From contig NZ_CP071448.1 in assembly GCF_017352115.1 (NCBI RefSeq), positions 1 through 64,000 of the forward strand: a stretch of DNA of 64,000 nt, written 5' to 3'. This stretch comes from Flavobacterium endoglycinae. Lineage in GTDB: Bacteria > Bacteroidota > Bacteroidia > Flavobacteriales > Flavobacteriaceae. Each line of letters starts with the position of its first letter. The stretch's first letter is position 1. The position numbers and the translations under genes were made by a program. The notes beneath the pieces are model-generated. The model had not been told where the DNA came from. It did no database searches and was given only the letters and a program-made list of their open reading frames with translations. This document shows, one piece after another, positions 8,986 to 16,131 of this stretch.

Positions 8986-9245
8986 ATGAAAGCATCCATC
9001 TTACGAAAATACGGCAAACAGAAAAATTATTTCTCAGCATGTAAAAATACCTGAAACTGGAGATTATGAGGTATTGGTGGAAATTAGTGGAAACCAGCTC
9101 TAAAGTAAGCCGTTTTAAAATTGAGGATCAGATTTATGGACGGGCAGTTGATTTTATATCGGTTCCTTCGCTGAATATATTGCTGTGAATGAAAATGATC
9201 CTGCGTTGAACCCTAAAAATATATCAATGGAACAGACGAATTTAC
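8986..9245 (+). pseudogene. Decayed MDR-family NADPH:quinone oxidoreductase remnant
   Basis: Translation in successive frames recovers pieces of a medium-chain dehydrogenase in the right order: MKASILRKYGK (from 8986), VKIPETGDYEVLVEI, then after an internal deletion SKVSRFKIEDQIYGRAVDF, and in another frame GSFAEYIAVNEND followed by NPKNISME. At least three frame changes, stop codons and the loss of the segment between the N-terminus and the GDQIYG motif show it is dead. It begins 4 nt after the crotonase stop, so the two genes once formed an HxlR-controlled operon. Nothing is left of the Rossmann NADPH domain. Confidence 0.75.
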
Positions 9246-9316
9246 CCGAAAGCAAGCCAATTTCTTTTAATCATTCATAAGATGATTTGCAAATTATTCA
9301 GTAAGGGCACAAAGTC

Positions 9317-9356
9317 AAATGACGCCAATTGAATACAATTGGCGTCATTTTTTACT
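9317..9356 (+). terminator. Rho-independent terminator
   Basis: A perfect 14-bp stem, AAATGACGCCAATT (9317-9330) with AATTGGCGTCATTT (9337-9350), loop GAATAC, followed by more T residues. It ends the crotonase/MDR-remnant transcript. The stem core and loop recur exactly at 13234-13261. The rest of 9361-9566 holds no recognised feature. Confidence 0.8.
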
Positions 9357-9566
9357 TATACTATAAAGTATCATTGAAATATTTTATTTTATTCTGCTAT
9401 CGGTTTTAAAATGTCCGAAAACGTCGGTGGCTTTTCGATAGTTGCAGCCTTCCAGAGATTGTTCTCTCCACCGATTCTAAAAGTACTAAAATTAATGTTT
9501 TACGGCTTAAAAAAATTATGTTTTTACTGCCTCGCATAACGGGAAACCCTGTTAAGGGTAGTGTAT

Positions 9567-10679
9567 TTAATTGCGGAGCTTTAATAATTCTTTGATAGCT
9601 GTGTCTAATACTGGATCATTCCTGTTTAGCAAATCATTTTGAGTATTTAGAACATAAATGTCAACAGGTGCACCGATTCCTTCATAACAAATCATTTTGT
9701 TGTCGTAGTACCGTTCATTAGAGAGTGAAATAAGCCACCCATTCGGAAGTGTAAAGCCATACATATTTGAGTAAATGCCTCGTGTATTTGAACCGACAAT
9801 TTTTACATTAGGCAGTTCTCTCATTATCGAAGCAAATAAATCTCCGGCGCTTACTGTTTTGTCATTCGTTAAAACTACAACAGGTTTTGTAAATTGAAAA
9901 ACACCTTTAGGCTCAGTGTACCAAGTTTCAAGCTGCCCAAAATCTTCATACCCTCCCTTTCTTATTCTTGTTTTTTTATGCATGCCAATTACTTTACTAG
10001 CTGTAAATCTGCCTGCAACTTCATAAGCAAATTCATCATTACCCCCAATATTATCTCTTACATCTACGATAATTGATTTCACATCTTTAAAACTTGCAAA
10101 CAGCGTATCCAATAGCTTACCTGCAACTACTGCATCAGGCACATTATCAGAATCTTGATTAACGAAGCATCTGTTGAAACGCAGGTATCCAATACCATTT
10201 GAAAACGAATAAGCGAACAGAGGTACATGATTAAATTCAGGACCTGCGTATTGCAGCGCTGCAAATTTTTTTTGAGATAAGGAAGAATTTACCATTTGCC
10301 AAAACTTAGTACGTAAACTATCTGTTGGGAACTCTTTTACGAACTGCGAAGGTTTCACGGATTTGAATTGCTTTATTCCTGGAACGATAACATTGATATG
10401 ATTGTCATTAAAAGGAGCCAGCATCTGAGAAAAAACCGTATACAAAGAATCATCAGAAGTATTGACGTTTATCAGTGGCCTATATTTTTGATAGGTGGCA
10501 TGCCAGTCAATATTCCTTAACTTAAAGAAGGCATAGTTGTCTTCGAAAGTATGCCATAACACTTCGAAGTTTAATTCCGGTTTTGAAATAGTAGTGTCCT
10601 TCGGATATGACACCAGATTTTGAGCGTTAGTTATATTTACGGTGAAAATTAACAAAATCAAATAGCTAAAAATTTTCAT
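9567..10679 (-). CDS. S41-family peptidase, exported
   Basis: A 370-residue protein with a cleavable signal peptide (LLIFTVNITNAQ). It has the core of the tail-specific protease family S41: IGYLRFNRCF, the strand-loop IIVDVRDNIGGNDEFA, and the catalytic nucleophile region LTNDKTVSAGDLFASI with Ser in TVSAGD, followed by GSNTRGIYSN. No PDZ domain is obvious, as in the shorter IRBP-like or tricorn-core S41 proteins of Bacteroidota. It probably acts in the periplasm or on the surface; the substrate is unknown. It is a stand-alone minus-strand gene with hairpins on both sides. Confidence 0.85.
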   Translation of the reverse strand: MKIFSYLILLIFTVNITNAQNLVSYPKDTTISKPELNFEVLWHTFEDNYAFFKLRNIDWHATYQKYRPLINVNTSDDSLYTVFSQMLAPFNDNHINVIVPGIKQFKSVKPSQFVKEFPTDSLRTKFWQMVNSSLSQKKFAALQYAGPEFNHVPLFAYSFSNGIGYLRFNRCFVNQDSDNVPDAVVAGKLLDTLFASFKDVKSIIVDVRDNIGGNDEFAYEVAGRFTASKVIGMHKKTRIRKGGYEDFGQLETWYTEPKGVFQFTKPVVVLTNDKTVSAGDLFASIMRELPNVKIVGSNTRGIYSNMYGFTLPNGWLISLSNERYYDNKMICYEGIGAPVDIYVLNTQNDLLNRNDPVLDTAIKELLKLRN

Positions 10680-10710
10680 ATTTTTTTAATGATTAAATTT
10701 TGATTCAAAT

Positions 10711-10732
10711 TAGTGCTAACGTTCTGGCACTA
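10711..10732. repeat. Imperfect palindrome upstream of the S41 gene
   Basis: TAGTGC (10711-10716) and GCACTA (10727-10732) pair around TAACGTTCTG. It lies in the 5' leader of the S41 peptidase gene, 30-55 nt before its start, and could be an operator, an mRNA hairpin or a cassette-boundary relic. The remainder of 10680-10906 shows no gene. Confidence 0.35.
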
Positions 10733-10907
10733 AACGAGTTTTTCAACTAAAGATGCGAGATTTTTCCGTTATTCACAAATTTTCCAAGTACAAAACCAAG
10801 AATTAAGTCAATTTAACCTCAATTGAAAGACAATTAATGAGTTAAATTAAAATATTATTTTTATTAGTACGGAAAATGGTTCATAAATTATTCAGTAAGA
10901 ATCACTA

Positions 10908-10940
10908 AAAGAGACAACTAATTACTAGTTGTCTCTTTCT
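10908..10940. terminator. Bidirectional terminator hairpin
   Basis: A perfect 13-bp stem AAAGAGACAACTA (10908-10920) with TAGTTGTCTCTTT (10926-10938), loop ATTAC. It sits directly after the stop of the minus-strand gene at 10941 and most likely terminates it. Its core resembles the hairpin at 7328-7357. Confidence 0.7.
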
Positions 10941-12365
10941 TTATTTTTCTTGATTTATTAATTGATTAATCATGCCGTTAAAAATAAAACCATGAAAAGG
11001 CAGTACAGCGTACCAATAAAGTTTACCTGCCAATCCTTTCGGCCTGAAAGTTGCCGCTTGATATAAGGTGTTGTTGAAAATTTTAAATTCAAGCCATGCT
11101 TCGCCGGGCAGTTTCATTTCGGCATACAAGATTAGTTTTCCCTGCTTTTTATCAGCGTAAACCACACGCCAGAAGTCCAGCACATCTCCCACATGGATAT
11201 TTTGTCGGTTTGTTCTGCCTCGTCTAGCTCCCACTCCGCCAAAAATCTTATCTATAAAACCACGCAGAATCCAAAGCCAATCTGCATAATACCATCCGGT
11301 TTCTCCACCTATAGACCAAATTTTTGCAATAACAGCATCGCGGTCTGTGATTTCTCTTTTTCTTCTGTCAATAAAACAATCTTTTTTAGGCACTTTTAAA
11401 TAGTATCCAACACTTCCTTTAAATTGTCCGCTTATCTGTGAATCCTTCCAGCTAGAAGCCACAGCATCTTCATCAATTTTAATCAATGCTTTCTGCAGCG
11501 CTTGGTTATAAGTAATAGGCTTTACGTCTAATAGAGTATTAATTCTAGTATCACTGCAGATTACTTCGACTTTCATACTGCTCACTAAGGCCGAAGCTAG
11601 TTTGAATGAAGTTGAAGTTATGAAGTACAACCAGTAAGACGATAATTTGGGTGTCATGACCGGCAGGGTAAAAATATATCTTTTGAGTTTTTTGACTTCT
11701 GCAAACTGCAATAACATCTGCTTATAGGTAAGAATGTCAGGACCGCCAATATCAAAGCTTTCATCGTACGTTTTAGAATTCAGCAGTGATTTCATTAAAA
11801 ATTCCAAAATATCAGCAATAGCAATGGGCTGGCATTTGGTGTTAAGCCATTTTGGAGTAATCATTACAGGCAGTTTGTAAACCAAATCACGTATAATTTC
11901 AAAAGAAGCACTTCCAGATCCTACGATAATTCCCGCTCTAAGTGTTGTAGCTGGAGTGGTTCCTGATTTTAAAATTTCCTCTACCGCTTTTCGGGATGAC
12001 AAATGTTTTGACAATGATTTATCATTGACAATGCCGCTTAGATAAATAATCTGTCTAGCATTGGTCCTATTTATTTTTTCTTTAAAATTATTAGCGGCAA
12101 TACTCTCCAGCTCATCATAATTTACAGCTCCAGACATGGAATGAATGAGATAATAAGCGGCATCAATATCGTCGGGAATTTTATCTACACTCTTCTGATC
12201 TAAAAAGTCAACTTCAATGATTTGTATATTTGTTGAAGGCGTTTCAGGATAATAAAAACGGCTTTTATCCCGTACACAGCAAATTACCTCATACCCTTTT
12301 TCAAGCAGTAAAGGCAGCAGTCTTTTGCCTATATATCCCGTTGCTCCTGTTAGTAGAATTTTCAT
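10941..12365 (-). CDS. NAD(P)-binding protein with C-terminal DUF2867 domain
   Basis: A 474-residue two-domain protein. The N-terminal half is an NmrA/extended-SDR Rossmann fold: nucleotide-binding GATGYIG at residues 7-13, AAYYLIHSMSG, IIYLSGIV and a substrate-side segment ending FDIGGPDILTYKQML. The C-terminal part (about 330-470) has the DUF2867 pattern, including GGVGARRGR and LPGEAWLEFKI. Such fusions are widespread but without a firmly assigned reaction. It lies 12 nt after an SDR gene on the same strand, so the two form an operon. Confidence 0.82.
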   Translation of the reverse strand: MKILLTGATGYIGKRLLPLLLEKGYEVICCVRDKSRFYYPETPSTNIQIIEVDFLDQKSVDKIPDDIDAAYYLIHSMSGAVNYDELESIAANNFKEKINRTNARQIIYLSGIVNDKSLSKHLSSRKAVEEILKSGTTPATTLRAGIIVGSGSASFEIIRDLVYKLPVMITPKWLNTKCQPIAIADILEFLMKSLLNSKTYDESFDIGGPDILTYKQMLLQFAEVKKLKRYIFTLPVMTPKLSSYWLYFITSTSFKLASALVSSMKVEVICSDTRINTLLDVKPITYNQALQKALIKIDEDAVASSWKDSQISGQFKGSVGYYLKVPKKDCFIDRRKREITDRDAVIAKIWSIGGETGWYYADWLWILRGFIDKIFGGVGARRGRTNRQNIHVGDVLDFWRVVYADKKQGKLILYAEMKLPGEAWLEFKIFNNTLYQAATFRPKGLAGKLYWYAVLPFHGFIFNGMINQLINQEK

Positions 12366-12377
12366 GTCATAAACCCA

Positions 12378-13061
12378 TTAAATTTTAAAACTGACTAAAC
12401 CATAATCCATTTGAAAGATCTGTCCAGATATTGCGCCTGCGGCTTTAGAAATCAAGTAATCCGCCATTTGTGCTACTTCTTCAGGTTTTAAATAGTTTTT
12501 TAACGGGTGACGCTCTATCATATTTTCCTTCATCCGGTCATTTCTTAAAATGGAAGCTGATAATGGCGTTTCAGTAATTGTGGGCGCGATAGCATTAATA
12601 CGAATTGCAGGAGCCAGTTCTGCACCTAAAGATTTTACAAGGCCTTCAACCGCACCTTTTGCCGCCGCAATACTGGCATGAAAAGGCATTCCTAATTTTA
12701 CCGCAACAGTACTGAAAAGAACAATAGAGGGATTTGTTCCCTTTTTTAAGGCTGGCAAAAAGTGCTGAATTACTTTTACGGCACCCATAACATTGATTTC
12801 AAAATCATTTCTAAAATCGTCAATGTGGAGACTTGAAATAGGTTTCAAGTTTATGGAACCCGGACAATAAATCAGAGCATCTATTTTTTCAATTTCAGGA
12901 AGCGCATCCTGTAAAATATCTGCTGAATACTGAATGAGATTGGGATGAGAAATTTCAGAAATGCTTCTGCTCATACTATAAACCTGTCTTTTTTCTAACT
13001 GCTGTAAAACTATTGCTTTACCAATTCCTCTGCTGCCTCCTATTACTACTATATTTTCCAT
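12378..13061 (-). CDS. Short-chain dehydrogenase-like protein without the canonical Tyr
   Basis: A 227-residue Rossmann protein with GGSRGIG (residues 8-14) for cofactor binding and INAIAPTITETPLS after the active-site region. Where SDRs have YxxxK, this one reads HASIAAAKGAVEGL: the Lys is present but the residue four before it is Ile, not Tyr. The preceding Ser (VLFSTVAV) is kept. The protein may use another residue or a different reaction, or act in binding. It is the first gene of a two-gene minus-strand operon with the DUF2867 protein; the upstream region carries a 14-bp perfect inverted repeat. Confidence 0.82.
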   Translation of the reverse strand: MENIVVIGGSRGIGKAIVLQQLEKRQVYSMSRSISEISHPNLIQYSADILQDALPEIEKIDALIYCPGSINLKPISSLHIDDFRNDFEINVMGAVKVIQHFLPALKKGTNPSIVLFSTVAVKLGMPFHASIAAAKGAVEGLVKSLGAELAPAIRINAIAPTITETPLSASILRNDRMKENMIERHPLKNYLKPEEVAQMADYLISKAAGAISGQIFQMDYGLVSFKI

Positions 13062-13131
13062 TTTTTCTGCATTTCATGTTTTTATAGCTGCCTAAATTAG
13101 CTTCAAAAGCATTATTTTATACCATAAAGAT

Positions 13132-13174
13132 AGTTATTGTTTAACATTTATTCAAGAATAGTTAAACAATAACT
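13132..13174 (-). promoter_or_regulatory. Perfect 14-bp inverted repeat in the SDR promoter region
   Basis: AGTTATTGTTTAAC (13132-13145) and GTTAAACAATAACT (13161-13174) are exact reverse complements separated by 15 nt. On the minus strand the downstream arm is followed by TATCTTTATG, which resembles a TAnnTTTG -7 box. The position, 70-115 nt upstream of the SDR start, fits an operator for a dimeric regulator that is not encoded next to it. Confidence 0.5.
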
Positions 13175-13230
13175 AATACTATAGTACTGATTCAACTTAA
13201 TACACAGATTATTTCCATGCTATAAAATTC

Positions 13231-13264
13231 AAATGGCGCCAATTGAATACAATTGGCGCCATTT
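13231..13264 (-). terminator. Hairpin downstream of DUF4833 gene
   Basis: A perfect 14-bp stem AAATGGCGCCAATT (13231-13244) with AATTGGCGCCATTT (13251-13264), loop GAATAC, 30 nt after the DUF4833 stop on the minus strand. It shares core and loop with the hairpin at 9317-9350. The T tract is short, so termination is likely but not certain. Confidence 0.6.
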
Positions 13265-13293
13265 CACAACACTATTAGTTAGTAATAGGAATC

Positions 13294-13866
13294 TTATTTT
13301 AATAACATTCTCTCCGTAATTATTTTATTTGAAGAAACATCAACTCCAGTCACTTCGGCATACTTTACATTTGGTAACCAGAAGGAACCTCCCTCAATAC
13401 GGACAAATATTTTTTCTACCTGTATTTTTTTCTGATTTAAATGCACAAAAACATGGTATTTTTGATCCGCATCGATCTTTTTTAAAGTTAAAGGCAGCTT
13501 TTTATACGATACAAATCGGAGTTCGAACTCTTCATTATTTAAGGTTTTACTTTCTATACCGTATGCAAATTTTCGTTGTATATAGTTAAAATCTTCTTTT
13601 TCTCCTTTCTCAGCATATCGAATCCAATACGCTTTTATAGGATTGCTTTTGTTTATTTTTCCATTTTCCTCATAATTTATAGCATAAATAGCAGTATTTA
13701 TATTGGGATCACGCTGAATATAAAACAGCATATGATCTATATTTTTTGGTGTTGGAAAATTTAAGGGCGATGGATTTTGTGCCAATAAATCTTCGGAAAT
13801 TATATTTACAAAAATCATTATAAGCACTAATGACTTTGTAAAATATTTAAATAAAAATTGATTCAT
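13294..13866 (-). CDS. DUF4833-domain exported protein
   Basis: A 190-residue protein with a signal peptide (SLVLIMIFVNIISEDLLAQ) and the DUF4833 core: FYIQRDPNINTAIYAINYE, KAYWIRYAEKGEKEDFNYIQ, FAYGIESK, and the closing KIFVRIEGGSFWLPNVKYAE. The function of DUF4833 is unknown; the signal peptide places it in the periplasm or envelope. It is the last gene of a minus-strand operon with GtrA, a CDP-alcohol phosphatidyltransferase and a PhyH-like dioxygenase, starting 14 nt after GtrA. This suggests a role in handling a lipid or glycan made by those enzymes. Confidence 0.8.
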   Translation of the reverse strand: MNQFLFKYFTKSLVLIMIFVNIISEDLLAQNPSPLNFPTPKNIDHMLFYIQRDPNINTAIYAINYEENGKINKSNPIKAYWIRYAEKGEKEDFNYIQRKFAYGIESKTLNNEEFELRFVSYKKLPLTLKKIDADQKYHVFVHLNQKKIQVEKIFVRIEGGSFWLPNVKYAEVTGVDVSSNKIITERMLLK

Positions 13867-13880
13867 AATAAATATTTAAT

Positions 13881-14312
13881 CTAATTTGATTCGATAACAT
13901 TCTGTTTTTCGTTTACTCTAAAAACCCAATTTTTTATCAGCGGATAATTAAATCCATAAGAAACAAACAAGTCTGTGATTAATCTTCCAATTCTATAATC
14001 AATTTGAAATGCCTTTTGAAAAATAAGCGTACCAAATGATTTTAAAGAAATACTTCCTAATACAACCACAGCAAATTTAAAAAGCTGGCTATTGATGGGA
14101 CTGCTGTAACCAGATTGATTTTTAAATACCCAAAATCTATTGATGCTGAAATTGATTATGGCGCCAATGGTTCCAGAAATAAGAATGGAAAAAGTAAAAT
14201 GCAGTTTAAATACTTCTGTTAATAAGATCATTAAACCGTAATCAGTAATACCGCCTAAAAATGCCGCAACTTGTGCTTGAAGAAAAGTGAAAATAGATTT
14301 TTTCTTAAACAT
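13881..14312 (-). CDS. GtrA-family membrane protein
   Basis: A 143-residue protein with four predicted membrane helices and the GtrA signatures GGITDYGLMILL near the N-terminus, GAIINFSINRFWVFK in the middle and FNYPLIKNWVFR at the end. GtrA proteins are linked to moving lipid-linked sugars across the inner membrane for surface polysaccharide or teichoic acid decoration. Its ATG overlaps the stop of the preceding phosphatidyltransferase gene (TAATG at 14312-14314), so translation is coupled. Confidence 0.88.
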   Translation of the reverse strand: MFKKKSIFTFLQAQVAAFLGGITDYGLMILLTEVFKLHFTFSILISGTIGAIINFSINRFWVFKNQSGYSSPINSQLFKFAVVVLGSISLKSFGTLIFQKAFQIDYRIGRLITDLFVSYGFNYPLIKNWVFRVNEKQNVIESN

Positions 14313-14998
14313 TAGTATTGGTTTTTATCTTTCAAATCCCCTAACTTCAAAAGTATTAAGCTGTCTATTATATTAATTACAAATAAAATAGCTGTAATTG
14401 AGCCAGCCAAATAGGTAATTGATCCATCAAAGACAACTTCTATAATTAAAATTAAAGCAATGATAAATCGAAGTTCTGTTGGACCAACAAAGCCGGAATC
14501 TATTGTGTATTCATTTGTAATTTTGTATCGTAACTGACTGATGATGATAGACCAGCCGTAAAATGCCACAAAAGCAAAAGCTAATATCTGTGTGCCATTT
14601 TCAGCATAAATATAATAACCAAAACCAATGAGCACAATACCAATCCAATCAGCAATAATATCAAGTGCAAAACCATACCAACGACGTGGAATATTTCTGT
14701 AATATGCCAACCTTCCATCTAAAGAATCACCCAGCCAGTTTATAACTAAACCCATAATACCTAAAAGCAAATACCACTTTGTTAGATAAGCACCTAAAAC
14801 AAAAGCTAAAAAAATTAATCCCGAACCTAGTGCGCCAATTAAAGTGAGTAAATTAGGCGAAATAAATTTAGGTACTTTTGGAAGTAAAAATACAATGGTT
14901 AATTGTTCTGCTCTTTTTAAAATATTAGTTCGCTTACGGTCTGAAAATGTTCGTTGTAGAATCTCACTGTTACCTTCAACCTGTTTTTCTGTTCCCAT
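14312..14998 (-). CDS. CDP-alcohol phosphatidyltransferase family membrane protein
   Basis: A 228-residue membrane enzyme of the family that transfers a phosphatidyl or phospho-alcohol group from CDP-linked donors. The motif is recognisable as GDSLDGRLAYYRN followed by YGFALDIIADW, matching DxxDGxxA...GxxxDxxxD with all four Asp residues and both Gly. The usual Arg after Ala is Tyr, with Arg two positions later. Six membrane helices are predicted. The soluble N-terminal 30 residues are rich in charged residues. It is coupled by TAATG overlaps to the small gene before it and to GtrA after it. The acceptor alcohol is unknown. Confidence 0.85.
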   Translation of the reverse strand: MGTEKQVEGNSEILQRTFSDRKRTNILKRAEQLTIVFLLPKVPKFISPNLLTLIGALGSGLIFLAFVLGAYLTKWYLLLGIMGLVINWLGDSLDGRLAYYRNIPRRWYGFALDIIADWIGIVLIGFGYYIYAENGTQILAFAFVAFYGWSIIISQLRYKITNEYTIDSGFVGPTELRFIIALILIIEVVFDGSITYLAGSITAILFVINIIDSLILLKLGDLKDKNQY

Positions 14999-15150
14999 TA
15001 ATAACCTAATTTTAGTAAGCCTAATAGTATTGTTAATTCTAGTTTTACAATTTTAAACTTTATTCTTCCTTGAATATTTTTAAAAAAATCAGTCGTCTTT
15101 TTTAGCTTACCTGATCTTACCAGATAACTAAATGCAAGAATAAACAGCAT
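14998..15150 (-). CDS. Small 50-residue protein in the lipid-type operon
   Basis: An ATG at 15150 lies one base after the dioxygenase stop codon, and the stop at 14998-15000 overlaps the phosphatidyltransferase ATG as TAATG. The product has a hydrophobic N-terminus (MLFILAFSYLVRSG), a basic middle (KIKFKIVK type) and a hydrophobic C-terminus (LELTILLGLLKLGY). It looks like a small membrane-associated protein. The frame is open further upstream inside the dioxygenase gene but that start would overlap 67 nt. The tight packing on both sides is the main evidence for expression. No family recognised. Confidence 0.55.
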   Translation of the reverse strand: MLFILAFSYLVRSGKLKKTTDFFKNIQGRIKFKIVKLELTILLGLLKLGY

Positions 15151-15151
15151 A

Positions 15152-15958
15152 TTATTTAACAATACCAGCAAAACGTTGATAGAAAACCGTTGGGCTATTT
15201 TCATTTTTAGGAGCATATTTTCCAGCTATAATTGGAATATAAATAACTCTCCTTCTGCTTTCTTCGCCACGGATAGAAGATTCTGCGACTCTGTGCCACA
15301 AACGCCCATCGTGAATGGTTAAATCTCCTGCTTCTGGATTGATAGAAACTTCTTCTGGATCAGCTTTATGATCTAAAAAGTATTTTTTACGAAAAAGCAT
15401 TTGATATATGCTTTGTTTGTGAGTGCCTGGAATGATTTTAAGACCGCCGTTTTCGGGTTTTAACGTACTTAAGTGAATCCCCACATTTAACATTGGGTTT
15501 AATTTTGTACCATAAAAAATGTCTCTTAAACCATCTGTATGCCATCCCATTTTGCTAAACTTGCTTTCTGGTCCGTTGATATAATGATTGAAAACCATTC
15601 CATCTTTTTCTTCAGTACCTAATCTTGCATCATCGCCTGCGAGTTGTAATAAGCTGTTAAATCTTGGATCAAGTAAAAGACCGCTTAAGGTTTGATGATG
15701 TTGATTGATAAAAGCAAAACGCTGTACTATAGGAGATCCATCTAAATCTTTTCCATATTTAATGGGAACACCATTTACTTTTTGAAGATCATTGTCAATC
15801 CATTTTTGTTCTACTTCTTTCGAAGCATTAATGATTGCTGAAACAGTTTCTGGATTTATAAAATTTTTGAAGTGGATAAAGCCATATTGGTTGAAAAAGT
15901 TGATTTGCTCATCAGTTAATTGATTAGCAAGTGTGAAAGTTTTATAAGAAGATACCAT
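15152..15958 (-). CDS. Phytanoyl-CoA dioxygenase (PhyH)-family oxygenase
   Basis: A 268-residue Fe(II)/2-oxoglutarate oxygenase. The facial triad is visible: HTD within KMGWHTDGLRDIFYG (about residues 140-142) and the distal His in DGRLWHRVAES (about 222), followed by the 2-oxoglutarate-binding Arg region RRRVIYIPI. The N-terminus FFNQYGFIHFKNFINPE is typical of PhyH proteins. The substrate is unknown; bacterial members hydroxylate lipids, small metabolites or antibiotics. It is the first full-length gene of the operon 15958-13294 and lies 52 nt downstream of the poly-Cys leader ORF. Confidence 0.85.
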   Translation of the reverse strand: MVSSYKTFTLANQLTDEQINFFNQYGFIHFKNFINPETVSAIINASKEVEQKWIDNDLQKVNGVPIKYGKDLDGSPIVQRFAFINQHHQTLSGLLLDPRFNSLLQLAGDDARLGTEEKDGMVFNHYINGPESKFSKMGWHTDGLRDIFYGTKLNPMLNVGIHLSTLKPENGGLKIIPGTHKQSIYQMLFRKKYFLDHKADPEEVSINPEAGDLTIHDGRLWHRVAESSIRGEESRRRVIYIPIIAGKYAPKNENSPTVFYQRFAGIVK

Positions 15959-16010
15959 GATAAATATATTTAATAAATGAAATAATAAGTTTGAAATTTT
16001 ATCTAAAAGA

Positions 16011-16061
16011 TTAGCAACAGCAACAACAGCAACAACAACACATTCGCATGTTGGCCTGCAT
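16011..16061 (-). CDS. Poly-cysteine leader peptide (16 residues)
   Basis: On the minus strand ATG at 16061 encodes MQANMRM followed by nine consecutive Cys codons (six TGT, three TGC) and TAA at 16013-16011. It lies between a good promoter (16132-16159) and the PhyH-family gene (start 15958). A short, cysteine-saturated ORF at the head of a transcript is the hallmark of a leader peptide whose translation reports Cys-tRNA supply, as His- or Trp-rich leaders do in classical attenuation; metal or oxidant sensing through nascent Cys is an alternative. No strong terminator hairpin is evident in the 49 nt between leader and gene, so coupling might act through translation or Rho. Starts at 16049 or 16043 are also possible. 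Confidence 0.65.
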   Translation of the reverse strand: MQANMRMCCCCCCCCC

Positions 16062-16131
16062 TTGGCTTTTAGGAAAATTAAACAAATTTCTTTTACTTGA
16101 CATATTCTATCGAATTAGTAGATATTTAATA

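Noticed and set aside
10711-10732. Palindrome as an integron attC site
   Set aside because: The GTTRRRY/RYYYAAC core sites are not matched and no integrase or cassette array is present.
14998-15216. 72-codon version of the small operon gene
   Set aside because: Its ATG lies 67 nt inside the dioxygenase gene; the ATG at 15150, one base after that gene's stop, is far better placed.
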